Shown one piece after another: positions 22,649-31,283 of a stretch of DNA of 47,236 nt. Both the position numbers and the translations under genes were made by a program. Origin of the DNA: Gemmatimonadota bacterium (GTDB lineage: Bacteria; Gemmatimonadota; Gemmatimonadetes; Palauibacterales; Palauibacteraceae). The stretch spans positions 1 to 47,236 of the forward strand of contig JAJDUL010000001.1 in NCBI GenBank assembly GCA_022826685.1, read 5' to 3'. Position 1 is the stretch's first letter, and each line of letters opens with the position of its first letter. The notes under the pieces are model-generated. The model saw only the letters and a program-made list of their open reading frames with translations. It was not told where the DNA came from and did not search any database.

Positions 22649-23944
22649 TCAGTCCCACTGGCCGTACTTCATCGTCGTGGCCGTCTCCCCCATGTACCGG
22701 TTCTCGAGGAAACGGCGGAGCGCGAACGGCTCCAGGATCTCCGGCGCCTCCTCCCGCGCCATGAACTCGGCCATGTACTTGCCGGCGACGGGCCCGGACT
22801 TGAAGCCGAAGTATCCCCAGCCCACGTCAAGGTAGAGTCCCTCGTGCGCGAAGTTGCCGTCGAGGATCGGCGCCATGTCCGGCGTCATGTCCGCCAGCCC
22901 CGCCCACACTCTCAGAAACCGCACGCCCTTCAGGCACGGCATGAAGTCCGTCAGCGCTTCGGCCTGGTGCTTGAAGTAGCCCGCGGTGACGTCCGTCGTG
23001 TAGTTCACCTGCGGGTCCATGTGCGCGCCCGTCGCGATCTCCCCCTTCAGCGTCTGGTTCGCGTAGACGTGGTAGGCGCCCGAACTCACGACGTGGTGGA
23101 GGAACGGCTTGAGCGGCTGCGTCACCATCGCCTGGATCGTGAGCGGGTTCACCGGCAGCTCGATGTCGAGCATCGCCGCGATCGCCGGCCCGTATCCCCC
23201 CGCCATGATCCCCAGCTTCCGGCACCCGATCGGCCCCGCGCTCGTCCGCACGCCCGTGACCCGCCCGCCCTCCGTGTCGATCCCCTGAACCTCGACGCCC
23301 TGGTGGATCGAGGCCCCGTGCAGGCTGGCGCCGCGGGCGAGTCCCCACACCACCGCGTCGTGGCGCACGACGCCGCCCGGCGGGTGATACATGCCCGCCT
23401 GGATCGGGTGCGCGGGCCGGTCCGACACGTCCAGCGCCGGGACGAGTTCCTTGCACTGCTGCGGGTCCACCAGCTCCGAGCGCACGCCGTAGAAGTTCGC
23501 CGTGTTGACGGAGAGCCGGAACGCGGCGACCGCCGCCTCGCTGTGCGCGAGGTTGAGGTTGCCGCAGTTGTGGAACATGAGGTTGAAGTCGAGTTCGTCC
23601 GTGAGGATGGGCCACAGCTTCAGGCCCTCGTCATAGAGCGGGACGTTCTCCTGCGTGCGCTGGTTCGCCCGGACGATCGCGGTATTCCGCCCGGATCCCC
23701 CGAACCCGATGTACTCGCTCTCGAGCACGGCGATGTCCCGGACCCCGTGGTCCTTCGCGAGATACCAGGCCGTGGCGAGCCCGTGGATGCCGCCCCCGAT
23801 GATCACGACGTCGTAGTGGCGGCGGAGCGGCCTCTTCTCCCACAGCCGCCCCGGGCGAATGACCCCCGCTCCCAGCGCGGACTTCAGCCTCCCCAGCCGG
23901 GCAGCCCGCGGCAAAAGCTCCGCTGCGTTCGAGCGGCGCTGCAT
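22649..23944 (-). CDS. soxB: Sarcosine oxidase beta subunit
   Basis: FAD/FMN-binding subunit that oxidises sarcosine, 431 residues. YDVVIIGGGIHGLATAWYLA (residues 44-63) is the dinucleotide-binding fold, and VVRHDAVVWG places H195 where the heterotetrameric enzymes bind FMN covalently (inferred by alignment from memory). The C-terminus has the WAGLADMTPDMAPILDG and VGWGYFGFKSGP segments. ATG 23944 is preferred over the adjacent GTG. The first 15 or so codons lie inside a palindromic repeat element, so the N-terminus may be partly derived from it, though MQRRS resembles the usual MQRYS start. Operon order soxB-soxD-soxA(G) is the canonical one. Confidence 0.92.
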   Translation of the reverse strand: MQRRSNAAELLPRAARLGRLKSALGAGVIRPGRLWEKRPLRRHYDVVIIGGGIHGLATAWYLAKDHGVRDIAVLESEYIGFGGSGRNTAIVRANQRTQENVPLYDEGLKLWPILTDELDFNLMFHNCGNLNLAHSEAAVAAFRLSVNTANFYGVRSELVDPQQCKELVPALDVSDRPAHPIQAGMYHPPGGVVRHDAVVWGLARGASLHGASIHQGVEVQGIDTEGGRVTGVRTSAGPIGCRKLGIMAGGYGPAIAAMLDIELPVNPLTIQAMVTQPLKPFLHHVVSSGAYHVYANQTLKGEIATGAHMDPQVNYTTDVTAGYFKHQAEALTDFMPCLKGVRFLRVWAGLADMTPDMAPILDGNFAHEGLYLDVGWGYFGFKSGPVAGKYMAEFMAREEAPEILEPFALRRFLENRYMGETATTMKYGQWD

Positions 23945-24073
23945 CACGCCTGAAACGCTCCGCTCTGCGTCGCTCCTCGGTCACATAGCAAGGGCTATGC
24001 TCCCTCGTCGCTCCTTGTCAGGCGAGCGCTTCACCGCTCTCGGCGCTGACGCGGGGTTTTGCCACGGGCTGCC
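23900..24073. repeat. MITE-like imperfect palindromic element overlapping the soxB 5' end
   Basis: Terminal inverted repeats of 17 bp with one mismatch: GGCAGCCCGCGGCAAAA (23900-23916) against TTTTGCCACGGGCTGCC (24057-24073). Near the centre is the perfect palindrome CATAGC-AAGG-GCTATG (23984-23999), flanked by two copies of GTCGCTCCT. No coding capacity. Looks like a dispersed non-autonomous repeat, but other copies are not in this window. Confidence 0.5.
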
Positions 24074-24122
24074 AGGATTCATGGAACGCGAGCTCACGGG
24101 ATGCGAGTCGACGGAGGAAGGG

Positions 24123-25430
24123 TCAGCCGATGACCGAATAGGACGAATCGGGATTCATCGTCCGGAGCCGACTGAAGAACCCGAGATCGCAGTCCCGTCT
24201 CGTATACTTCATGTGGAACCGGACCGGATCCGCATCGTGGTCGCGCCCGCCCTCGACCTGCTCGATGAGTTCGGCCATGAGCTGCCCCGCGACCGGCGCG
24301 TTCTTGAACTGGTTCCCGGAAGTCCCCACCGCCATGTAGAAGCCGGGCAGATCCGACTTGTCATAGATGGGGATCCAGTCGTCCGACACGTCATAGAGGT
24401 CGACGAGTCCCTGCCGCGCCTCCGGCACGGGGAGTCCCTGCACCCGCTGCGCCTCGCGCAGGACCTGCGTCCTCCACTGATAACTGAACGTATTGTCATA
24501 GTCGTCCGGGTCCTCCACCCACTCCAGATCGTCACAGGGCGGATCCTCGGAGCCGATCAGAATGTGGTTGCCGACCTCGGGTCTCGAATAGCATCCGATA
24601 TCGCTGTCCGAAATCAGCATTCCGACGACGTTATAGTCGACGCCCTCCGGCGCCGGCACGTGGCAGACCTCCTGCTTCAGGGCGCGCGTCTTGATGTTCA
24701 TCCCGTCCTCGACCCCCGCCATCCGGTTGATGACGAAGGAGTGGGGCCCGCCGACATTCACGACGACCGGCGCCCGCACCTCGGAGCCGTCCTTCAGGCG
24801 GACGCCCGCGACCCTCCCCTTCTCCCGCAGGATCTCCGTCACCTCGGTGTTGAAGCGGAACTCGCCTCCGTGGGCCTCGCACCCGAGTTGAACGTTGTGG
24901 CAGCAGAGTTGCGGGTCGTTGATATAGCCGGATTCCGGGATGTAGACGGCCCCGGACACGTTCCCGCCCGTCGGCCGGCCGAACGCCGGGTTCTCCTCCG
25001 TCACGGGAGGGCCGAACTGCCGCGTGTCGAGGACGGAGAGCTTCTCGCGCATCCCCTCCGCGTCCAGGTCCTCGTACGCGACGTGGAGTTCGTCGAGACT
25101 GTCCTTCACCCGCTGCAGGTAGTGGTTCTTCTCCGTCTTCGTGACGAGGCAGCCGGTGTTGACGTAGCGCGCCAGCCCGGAGGGGTCCGGCACGCCGACG
25201 TACTTCCCCCAGTCGAGCCAGTAGAAGTAGGACTCGCGCGCCATCGCCACGCCGTCGGGGGTCGAATAATGGAGACGGATGATCGCGCAGGTGTTCGAGG
25301 TCGAGCCGTACCCGGCGGCGGGGAGCTTGTCGACGTTGAGCGTGCGGAACCCGCGCTTGGCCAGCTCGAATCCGGTGCAGACGCCGATGACGCCCGCCCC
25401 GATGACGATCGCGTCGTAGTCCTGGGACAT
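24123..25430 (-). CDS. DAO-family FAD-dependent oxidoreductase (SoxB-like)
   Basis: A 435-residue amine or amino acid oxidase/dehydrogenase of the DAO superfamily. YDAIVIGAGVIGVCTGFELAKRG (residues 5-27) is the FAD-binding fold, STSNTCAIIRLHYSTPDG matches the GSSxxxxGIIR region of SoxB-type oxidases, and the C-terminus has GFYMAVGTSGNQFKNAPVAGQLMAELI. ATG 25430 has GAGG six nt upstream. It starts 8 bp after the beta-lactamase-like gene and precedes soxB by 178 bp. The substrate is probably an N-methylated or secondary amine related to sarcosine (dimethylglycine, proline or a betaine derivative), inferred from context. Confidence 0.88.
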   Translation of the reverse strand: MSQDYDAIVIGAGVIGVCTGFELAKRGFRTLNVDKLPAAGYGSTSNTCAIIRLHYSTPDGVAMARESYFYWLDWGKYVGVPDPSGLARYVNTGCLVTKTEKNHYLQRVKDSLDELHVAYEDLDAEGMREKLSVLDTRQFGPPVTEENPAFGRPTGGNVSGAVYIPESGYINDPQLCCHNVQLGCEAHGGEFRFNTEVTEILREKGRVAGVRLKDGSEVRAPVVVNVGGPHSFVINRMAGVEDGMNIKTRALKQEVCHVPAPEGVDYNVVGMLISDSDIGCYSRPEVGNHILIGSEDPPCDDLEWVEDPDDYDNTFSYQWRTQVLREAQRVQGLPVPEARQGLVDLYDVSDDWIPIYDKSDLPGFYMAVGTSGNQFKNAPVAGQLMAELIEQVEGGRDHDADPVRFHMKYTRRDCDLGFFSRLRTMNPDSSYSVIG

Positions 25431-25438
25431 CGCGTTCC

Positions 25439-26914
25439 TCACCTGCCGATTCGCTCGTACACCGCGTGCGAGACGCGCTCGTTCCCGTCCGCGTCCGTAC
25501 TCCGGTACTCGTTGTCGATCCGGTTCCCGTCCTCGGAAAGGACGTTGATGATGACCTGCGTGACGCGGCCGTCCCGCCGGCTCGTGATCCGGTTCGTGTA
25601 GCGGTCTACGACCTCCACAGCCGTCTCGACCCCGTCCCGTCCGGTCACGGGCCGGAATTCGCCGTCGAACATCGTCTCGTAACTCCACTTCGCCTCGCCG
25701 CCGCGGGCGTTCGTGGACTCGACGGTGATCTTCATCCCGCCGTCCCCCCAGGGGTCATAGGTCATGACGTTGAGGGCCGGGGCAGGCGCGTCGGAGCGCA
25801 GCTTCCACACGCCGTAGCGGGGGTTGGCGCGGTCGGCGGCCGGATCCGTGGGGGTCCCCGGGTTGAAGAGGAAGTAGTCGTAGATCGCGCGCGAGATCTG
25901 GGCGATCGTCGCCTCGCGCGCCGGGACGGACCGCTCCGAGTCCTTCACGAACACGACCGTGATCACGTGTCCGGCCCCGTCCGGGAGGTAGATATAACCG
26001 ACATCGTTCGTCGTCCCGCCGATCGTGCCCGTCTTGTGGCCGACGGGCGTGCCGGGCGGCAATACGCCCTTGATGCGGCCGATGCCGGTCTGGACGCGCA
26101 GCATGACGTCCTTGAAGACCTCCGTGTTCTTCGAGCCCAGCGCCTTCCCCGCCCAGGTCATGGCCAGCAGGTGCGCCATGGCGCGGGGTGTCGAGGTGTC
26201 CTGCGGGTCGGTCGAAAACGCCTCGCGGGCCGCCTCCCGCTCCGAGGCGGAGACCTCGCCCGCGCGCTCGCGGAACTCCGCCATCGAAATCCGTCCGTCC
26301 GCCGGGGTCTCGACGCCGGAGTAGTCCCCGATGAGGACGGACGTCGGACGGTTCACGCTCAGGCCGTCCACGTTCAACTCACTCATGCGGGCATTCACGG
26401 CGTCCGGGCCTCCGGCCGCGGTCAGGGTGAGATCCGTCGCGCTGTTGTCGGAGATGAGGAGCATCAGTTCGAGCAGGTTCCGGAGGGAGAGCGCCACGCC
26501 GGGGTCGTCGAACAGGTTCGAGATCGTGCCGCTGCCGGGATGGATGTCGCCGGGTTCGAGTTCGACCATGTCCGCGAGCGTGATCTCGCCCCGGTCGACG
26601 CGGGACAGGAGTTGGACCGCGATCGGAACCTTGTAGGTCGAGGCCATCGGGAAGCGTTCGTCCTCGTTGAACCACACCGCGCGGCCCGTCTCGATGTGGA
26701 CGGCGCCCACGCCCACCGTGCCCCCGCTGCTCGGGGCCAGCCGCTCGATTTCCGCGAGAAGACGGCCGAGGCCGGGGTCGCCTTCGGGCGTGACGGACTG
26801 CGCCGCGAGAGGGACGGCGGCCACGAGCCCGATCGCAAGGGTCGCCGTGGTCAGGGTCGCTGCCCGCTTCGTGGCGGCCCGCCCGGTGAAGTGATGACGT
26901 GTCCGGAGGCGCAT
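25439..26914 (-). CDS. Secreted class A beta-lactamase-like serine hydrolase with C-terminal extension
   Basis: A 491-residue exported protein with a signal peptide ending AVPLAAQ. It has S92-T-Y-K95 (SxxK), S155-D-N157 (SDN) and K294-T-G (KTG), the three class A signatures in order and at about normal spacing. The penicillin-binding fold ends near residue 340; another 140 residues follow with no recognised family. A clear E166 equivalent was not identified, so beta-lactam hydrolysis is not assured. ATG 26914 has GGGAG eight nt upstream; open frame further upstream is not family-like. It sits 8 bp before the DAO gene as the apparent first gene of the sarcosine-oxidase operon, an odd partner. 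Confidence 0.86.
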   Translation of the reverse strand: MRLRTRHHFTGRAATKRAATLTTATLAIGLVAAVPLAAQSVTPEGDPGLGRLLAEIERLAPSSGGTVGVGAVHIETGRAVWFNEDERFPMASTYKVPIAVQLLSRVDRGEITLADMVELEPGDIHPGSGTISNLFDDPGVALSLRNLLELMLLISDNSATDLTLTAAGGPDAVNARMSELNVDGLSVNRPTSVLIGDYSGVETPADGRISMAEFRERAGEVSASEREAAREAFSTDPQDTSTPRAMAHLLAMTWAGKALGSKNTEVFKDVMLRVQTGIGRIKGVLPPGTPVGHKTGTIGGTTNDVGYIYLPDGAGHVITVVFVKDSERSVPAREATIAQISRAIYDYFLFNPGTPTDPAADRANPRYGVWKLRSDAPAPALNVMTYDPWGDGGMKITVESTNARGGEAKWSYETMFDGEFRPVTGRDGVETAVEVVDRYTNRITSRRDGRVTQVIINVLSEDGNRIDNEYRSTDADGNERVSHAVYERIGR

Positions 26915-27062
26915 CGATCTTACTCCCTGGTTCGTTTGAGCTGGATCCCGCTCCAGCCGGTACGGTAGCCATTGCGCAGCGCCCGGACGAGACCGCCACG
27001 ACGGGTCGCCCCGGGAAGCCGATCCGTGACATACTCCGCGTATGAACGCAGGAGAGGAGACC

Positions 27063-28343
27063 ATGCCGGGCGACGGCAGCGCACTGTCGTCCGAGGAACG
27101 CCGCGCGGTGGAAGCGGTGGATGCGGAGCGGCTGTTCGCGCTCCTCGCCGACCTCATCGCGATCGAGAGCGTCGCGAACCGGGAAACGCCCGCCCAGGAG
27201 CGCGTGGCCGCGGAGATGCGCGATCTCGGTCTTGAGACGGACGTGTGGGAGATCGACTTCGAGCGGCTGCGCCGGCACCCCGCCTACACGGCCGACGTGG
27301 ACCGCCACGAGGGTCTCGGGGTCGTCGGCAGCATGGGCCGCGGCGAGGGCCGGACGCTGATCCTCAACGGCCACGTCGACGTCGTCCCCGCGGGCGAGGC
27401 CGAGCGCTGGACGCACCCGCCGTTCGAACTCAAAGAGCGCGGCGGGCGGCTGTTCGGACGAGGCGTCGTGGACATGAAGGGGCAGCTCTCCGCCGCGGTC
27501 GGGGCCGCGCGGGCGCTGCGCGACGTGGGGATCGAGCTGGACGGCGTCCTCCAGATCCAGAGCGTGATCGGCGAGGAGGACGGCGGCTCCGGCATGCTGG
27601 CCACGATCGAGCGTGGCCACACGGGCGACGGGGCGATCGTCGTCGAGCCGACGGAGTTCGTCATCGCGCCCGCGCAGGCCGGCGCGCTCAGCTTCCGGCT
27701 CACCGTCCCCGGCCTTGCCGCGCACGGGGCGATGCGGGAGGAAGGCGTGGACCCGGTCGAGAAGTTCATTCCGATCTTCCGGCGGCTCCGGGCCCTCGAG
27801 GCCGGACGGAACCGCGACGTGTCCGACCCGATGTTCAGCGGGGAAGCGCTGCCGTACGCCCTGACCATGGGACGGCTCCGGGCGGGGATCTGGCCCTCGA
27901 CGGTGGCGGAGAGCCTCGTCGTCGAGGGTCGCTACGGCGTCGCGCCCGGGGAGGACCTCGCCGGGGCGCGCCACGCGTTGGAGGACGCCGTGGCCGACGC
28001 CGCCTCCGGTGACGCATGGCTGCGCGACCACCCGCCCGCCGTCGAGTGGGTCGGGGCGCAGTTCGCGGCCGCCCGCACGGACGCGAGCGACCCCGTGGTC
28101 GGCACCCTGGCCGGCGCCGTGCGGTCGCTCGGCGGCACGGACGCCCGCATCGGGGGCGTGCGTTACGGCGCGGACATGCGGCTCCTCGTCAACCACGGCC
28201 GCGTGCCCACGGTGCTCTTCGGCCCCGGCGACGTCCGCGAGGCCCACCGCCCCGACGAAAGCGTCCGCGCCGCCGACCTCGTCGAGCTCGCCCGCATCCT
28301 CGCCGTCACCGCAATCCGTTTCTGCGCGCCCGGCGCGGGCTGA
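27063..28343 (+). CDS. M20 family metallohydrolase (ArgE/DapE/CPG2 type)
   Basis: Di-zinc amidohydrolase or peptidase, 426 residues. Metal ligands and catalytic residues read as H104 in NGHVDVVP, D137 in GVVDMKG, catalytic E171 and ligand E172 in IGEEDGG, E195 in VVEPTEF, and a C-terminal histidine in GDVREAHRPDE. The central SFRLTVPGLAAHGAMREEGVDPVEKF is the lid/dimerisation domain. ATG 27063 is chosen because GGAGAGGAGACC precedes it directly; ATG 27042 is in frame. Substrate (N-acyl amino acid or peptide) cannot be fixed from sequence. Divergent from the beta-lactamase-like gene. Confidence 0.9.
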   Translation: MPGDGSALSSEERRAVEAVDAERLFALLADLIAIESVANRETPAQERVAAEMRDLGLETDVWEIDFERLRRHPAYTADVDRHEGLGVVGSMGRGEGRTLILNGHVDVVPAGEAERWTHPPFELKERGGRLFGRGVVDMKGQLSAAVGAARALRDVGIELDGVLQIQSVIGEEDGGSGMLATIERGHTGDGAIVVEPTEFVIAPAQAGALSFRLTVPGLAAHGAMREEGVDPVEKFIPIFRRLRALEAGRNRDVSDPMFSGEALPYALTMGRLRAGIWPSTVAESLVVEGRYGVAPGEDLAGARHALEDAVADAASGDAWLRDHPPAVEWVGAQFAAARTDASDPVVGTLAGAVRSLGGTDARIGGVRYGADMRLLVNHGRVPTVLFGPGDVREAHRPDESVRAADLVELARILAVTAIRFCAPGAG

Positions 28344-28484
28344 TCCACACTCGATACCTGCGACTCAGCGGCTCGCAATTAAAGATTCGAGTTCATTTCT
28401 TTATTAGCGGTGTGCGCTATTCAAGTCACTTAACCCCGTCACGACCTCGCCGGCGTCGTCTCCCGTGCGACGGAGGGCGCCGCT

Positions 28485-28880
28485 TCAGGTGACGAGCAGG
28501 GTGCCGATCCTGGCGATCTGCTCGAAGTGTCCGTCGCTGGTCAGCACGGTGGACCCCGTGTGGGCCGCGCAGGCCGCGATCCAGGCGTCGTTCGTCGGAA
28601 TCGGTGTCCCCGCCCGCTTCAGGTCGGCCACGATCTCGGCGTAACAGCGGGCTACGGCGTCGTCGACCGGCACCACCTCGACCGGTGGCGCCGCGAGGAA
28701 ATCCGACAACTCGGCCTCGTTGCGGGTTCTATGTGCGCCGGCGAGGAAACCGAACCGGAGTTCCCCGAGCGTCACCGCCGGCACGCCCACCCAGATGGCC
28801 CCGTCCAGGATATTTGCGATCCGGGCGTTGCCCCTCCGCAGGCGGCTGTAGGCCGACGTGTCCAGACAGTAGCGGCTCAT
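28485..28880 (-). CDS. vapC: PIN-domain ribonuclease toxin (VapC)
   Basis: A 131-residue PIN-domain protein. Acidic active-site residues sit in CLDTSAYS (D7), TLGELRFG, TNDAWIAACA and LTSDGHFEQI, the usual VapC pattern. Such toxins cut tRNA or rRNA when the antitoxin is lost. ATG 28880 overlaps the antitoxin stop as ATGA; a GTG six bases upstream is possible. Antitoxin gene first, toxin second. Confidence 0.9.
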   Translation of the reverse strand: MSRYCLDTSAYSRLRRGNARIANILDGAIWVGVPAVTLGELRFGFLAGAHRTRNEAELSDFLAAPPVEVVPVDDAVARCYAEIVADLKRAGTPIPTNDAWIAACAAHTGSTVLTSDGHFEQIARIGTLLVT

Positions 28881-29122
28881 TCCCACATTTCCGGGTCGAT
28901 CTCTCCGAAGTCGCGGGTCGCAGCCTCGAACTCGCGGAATTCCGCGTCAGTCCAGCCCCCCGCGAAGCGTCGCAATCCATTCGATCGGGGAGTTCCGACA
29001 CCGAGACTCTGCCTGAGAAGGTCCAGCACGGTTTGGTTGAGCGACGTCCCGCGCCGCCGTTTCTCGTCGTTCAACGCGCGCCCCAACTCGACCGTCACGC
29101 CTCGCACCGTCAATGTCTTCAC
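28877..29122 (-). CDS. vapB: VapB-type ribbon-helix-helix antitoxin
   Basis: An 81-residue protein. The N-terminal strand KTLTVRGVTVELGRAL and the following helices (RRRGTSLNQTVLDLLRQSLG) fit a ribbon-helix-helix DNA-binding domain. The acidic C-terminus (DAEFREFEAATRDFGEIDPEMWE) would wrap the toxin. GTG 29122 has GGAG seven nt upstream. Probably autoregulates through the AT-rich promoter just upstream. Confidence 0.82.
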   Translation of the reverse strand: MKTLTVRGVTVELGRALNDEKRRRGTSLNQTVLDLLRQSLGVGTPRSNGLRRFAGGWTDAEFREFEAATRDFGEIDPEMWE

Positions 29123-29143
29123 TGGTCATCTCCGAGTGCTGTC

Positions 29144-29149
29144 ATTATA
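29144..29149 (-). promoter_or_regulatory. -10 box for vapBC, beside palindromes
   Basis: Perfect TATAAT on the minus strand, 22 nt before the vapB GTG. No good -35 is seen at normal spacing. The adjoining AT-rich patch holds GCATA-A-TATGC and TGCATGCA palindromes (29165-29180) that could be antitoxin operators. Confidence 0.5.
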
Positions 29150-29300
29150 TGACTTTATCTACAAGCATAATATGCATGCACCGTGGTCGGGATCAAGAAG
29201 TCGGATACGCCTTCCGGTCGGGTCACGTCTCGCTAAGGTTGAGACTGCGTACACATATCAACGGCTACTCATCGAGTTTCTCCTGAGGACAGGTGCTGCC

Positions 29301-30881
29301 ATGTCTGCTCGAACGTCGATCGCAATCCGGTTGGCCCTCTCATTCGCCCTGGCCTTCACGGCGGCCCCTCTCCCGCTCCAGGCACAGGCATTCGAGGTGG
29401 AGGAGGCGACGGTTGCCGAAGTCCACGCCGCTTTCCGGTCGGGCGACCTCACCTGCGAGGGGCTCGTCGCGCGCTACCTGGCGCGCATCGACGCGTACGA
29501 CCAGCAGGGGCCACGGCTCAACTCGATCGCGGTCGTCAACCCGCGGGCCCTCGAGGAGGCCCGAAGCCTCGACGCCGCCTTCGCGTCCGGCGGCCTCACG
29601 GGACCGCTGCACTGCATCCCCGTCCTCCTCAAGGACCAGGTCGAGACGAGCGACATGCCGACGACCTACGGGTCGGCCCTCTTCGCCGGCTACATGTCGG
29701 AGCGCGACGGAACCATCGTCACGCGCATGAAGGACGCCGGCGCCCTCATCATCGCGAAGACGAACATGGGCGAGTTCGCCTCGCGATACGTCGGGTCCGG
29801 GTTCGGGATCATCCGCAACGCGTACGACCCGCAGCGGAATCCGAGCGGCTCCTCCGGCGGGACCGGCTCCGGCGTGGCGGCGAACCTCGGCATGATCGGC
29901 ATCGGCGAGGACACGGGCGGCTCCATCCGCGGCCCGGCGGCCGTCGCCTCGCTCGTCGGCCTCCGTCCCACGCTCCCCCTCGTGAGCCGCTTCGGGATGA
30001 TGCCCGCCAACCCCACCACCGACACCATGGGTCCAATGACGCGCACCGTGATGGACGCGGCCATCCTCTTCGATGTCATCGCCGGCTACGACCCGAACGA
30101 TCCCGTGACGGCGTACTCGGTGGGGCAGATCCCGGAATCCTACGTGGCCGCACTCGACGCGGGGGCGCTGGCCGGAGCCCGGATCGGCGTCATCCGCGAT
30201 CCGATGGATCGAACCGTGGACACGTCATCGGAAGGCTTCCGGCAGGTGCGCGCCCGGATCGAGGCGGCGCTCGGGACTCTCCGCGACCTCGGGGCCGAAG
30301 TGTTCGACGTCGCTGTCCCCGGGATCGAGGGCGTGGCGGCCATCTTCGGTGCCAATACCTACGAGACGGAAGAAGTGACGGACGCCTACCTTGCCGAACT
30401 CCGGGACCCGCCGTACCGCACGCTCGCGTCGATCCTCCTCTCCGGCCGCGTGAATCCATGGCGGGCCGCCGGCATGGCCGACCTCCTCGGGAAGACGACC
30501 CGCGACCCCGGCTACCTGGAATACCTCCTGGCGCGCGACCAGGTGAGGGAGGACGTCATCGCGACGATGGCCGAGCACGACCTCGACGCCTTCGTCTACG
30601 CCACCTTCGACCACCCTCCGGACCTGATCGCCGAGGATGTGGAGACGAACCCCGCCCCGGCCGACCGCTACGCTCTCGGCGACAACCGCTCGCTGAGCCC
30701 GCTCACGGCCTTCCCGGCGCTCACGGTCCCCGCCGGGTTCACGGACGACGGTCTCCCGGTGGGTCTCGAGTTCCTCGGCCGCCCCTTCACCGAGGCGATG
30801 CTCCTCGGCTTCGGCTACGCCTTCGAGCAGGCGACGAACCACCGCCGCCCGCCCGCCACGGCTCCGCCGCTCGGTCGTTGA
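29301..30881 (+). CDS. Secreted amidase-signature hydrolase
   Basis: Amidase signature family enzyme of 526 residues with a signal peptide (cleavage near LQAQA, residue 29). The Ser-cisSer-Lys triad reads as K111 in PVLLKDQVET, S185 in PSGSSGGTGSG and S208 in DTGGSIRGPA. Later segments (DAFVYATFDHPP, PVGLEFLGRPF) are typical of the family. ATG 29301 begins the signal peptide; the ribosome binding site is weak. It probably hydrolyses an amide or peptide in the periplasm. Unrelated to the toxin-antitoxin modules on either side. Confidence 0.9.
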   Translation: MSARTSIAIRLALSFALAFTAAPLPLQAQAFEVEEATVAEVHAAFRSGDLTCEGLVARYLARIDAYDQQGPRLNSIAVVNPRALEEARSLDAAFASGGLTGPLHCIPVLLKDQVETSDMPTTYGSALFAGYMSERDGTIVTRMKDAGALIIAKTNMGEFASRYVGSGFGIIRNAYDPQRNPSGSSGGTGSGVAANLGMIGIGEDTGGSIRGPAAVASLVGLRPTLPLVSRFGMMPANPTTDTMGPMTRTVMDAAILFDVIAGYDPNDPVTAYSVGQIPESYVAALDAGALAGARIGVIRDPMDRTVDTSSEGFRQVRARIEAALGTLRDLGAEVFDVAVPGIEGVAAIFGANTYETEEVTDAYLAELRDPPYRTLASILLSGRVNPWRAAGMADLLGKTTRDPGYLEYLLARDQVREDVIATMAEHDLDAFVYATFDHPPDLIAEDVETNPAPADRYALGDNRSLSPLTAFPALTVPAGFTDDGLPVGLEFLGRPFTEAMLLGFGYAFEQATNHRRPPATAPPLGR

Positions 30882-30912
30882 CCCAGTCGGTATGCACCAT
30901 TATATTGTGCAT
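30878..30912 (+). promoter_or_regulatory. Promoter with operator-like inverted repeat for the antitoxin genes
   Basis: -35 TTGACC (30878-30883), 17-nt spacer, -10 TATATT (30901-30906). ATGCAC (30892-30897) and GTGCAT (30907-30912) form a perfect inverted repeat that brackets the -10 box, an arrangement expected for antitoxin autorepression. The -35 overlaps the amidase stop codon. Confidence 0.65.
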
Positions 30913-30943
30913 GTGTCATAATCATGCATATAAGAGAGAGGTT

Positions 30944-31225
30944 ATGTCGAAGATTCACTTCGTCGTCGAGGAAAGCGCCAGGATCCGCTACCAGGCGGAA
31001 GCGGAGCGTGAGGGGAAGTCTCTCGGGCAATGGCTGCGCGAGGCGGCCAACGAGAAACTGCAGGCCGCCCGTCCGCGGAAGTTCACCTTGGAGGAGCTAC
31101 GCGAGTTCAACGCCGCGTGCGACGCCCGCCATCCACCCGGCGCCCGCGAGCCGGATTGGGAGGACGTGAAGCGCCTGATCACCGAGGACAAGCTCAGTTC
31201 CGCCAGGAAGCTGGGCCTCCTTTGA
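30944..31225 (+). CDS. Antitoxin-like protein, first copy, no adjacent toxin
   Basis: A 93-residue protein with SKIHFVVEESARIRYQAEAEREGKSLGQWLREAANEKL at its N-terminus (strand then helices, as in ribbon-helix-helix antitoxins) and an acidic C-terminal half. Close paralogue of the next gene, with long shared stretches at DNA level. It is followed by the second copy, not a toxin, so it is either an orphan or a regulator of the same promoter. ATG 30944 is preceded by AGAGAGAGG. Confidence 0.75.
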   Translation: MSKIHFVVEESARIRYQAEAEREGKSLGQWLREAANEKLQAARPRKFTLEELREFNAACDARHPPGAREPDWEDVKRLITEDKLSSARKLGLL

Positions 31226-31283
31226 TCTTCGTCCACGCCATCGCCTTCATCTTCTCCACGCTCCAACCGGAAAGGAGACGATC

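Noticed and set aside
23984..23999. CATAGC-AAGG-GCTATG hairpin as a simple terminator of the DAO gene
   Set aside because: Short stem without T tract and enclosed by 17-bp inverted repeats; better explained as the centre of a repeat element.
30944..31225. First antitoxin copy as an N-terminal part of a larger fused protein with the amidase
   Set aside because: It has its own promoter, ribosome binding site and start, is in a different frame from the amidase and matches its downstream paralogue end to end.
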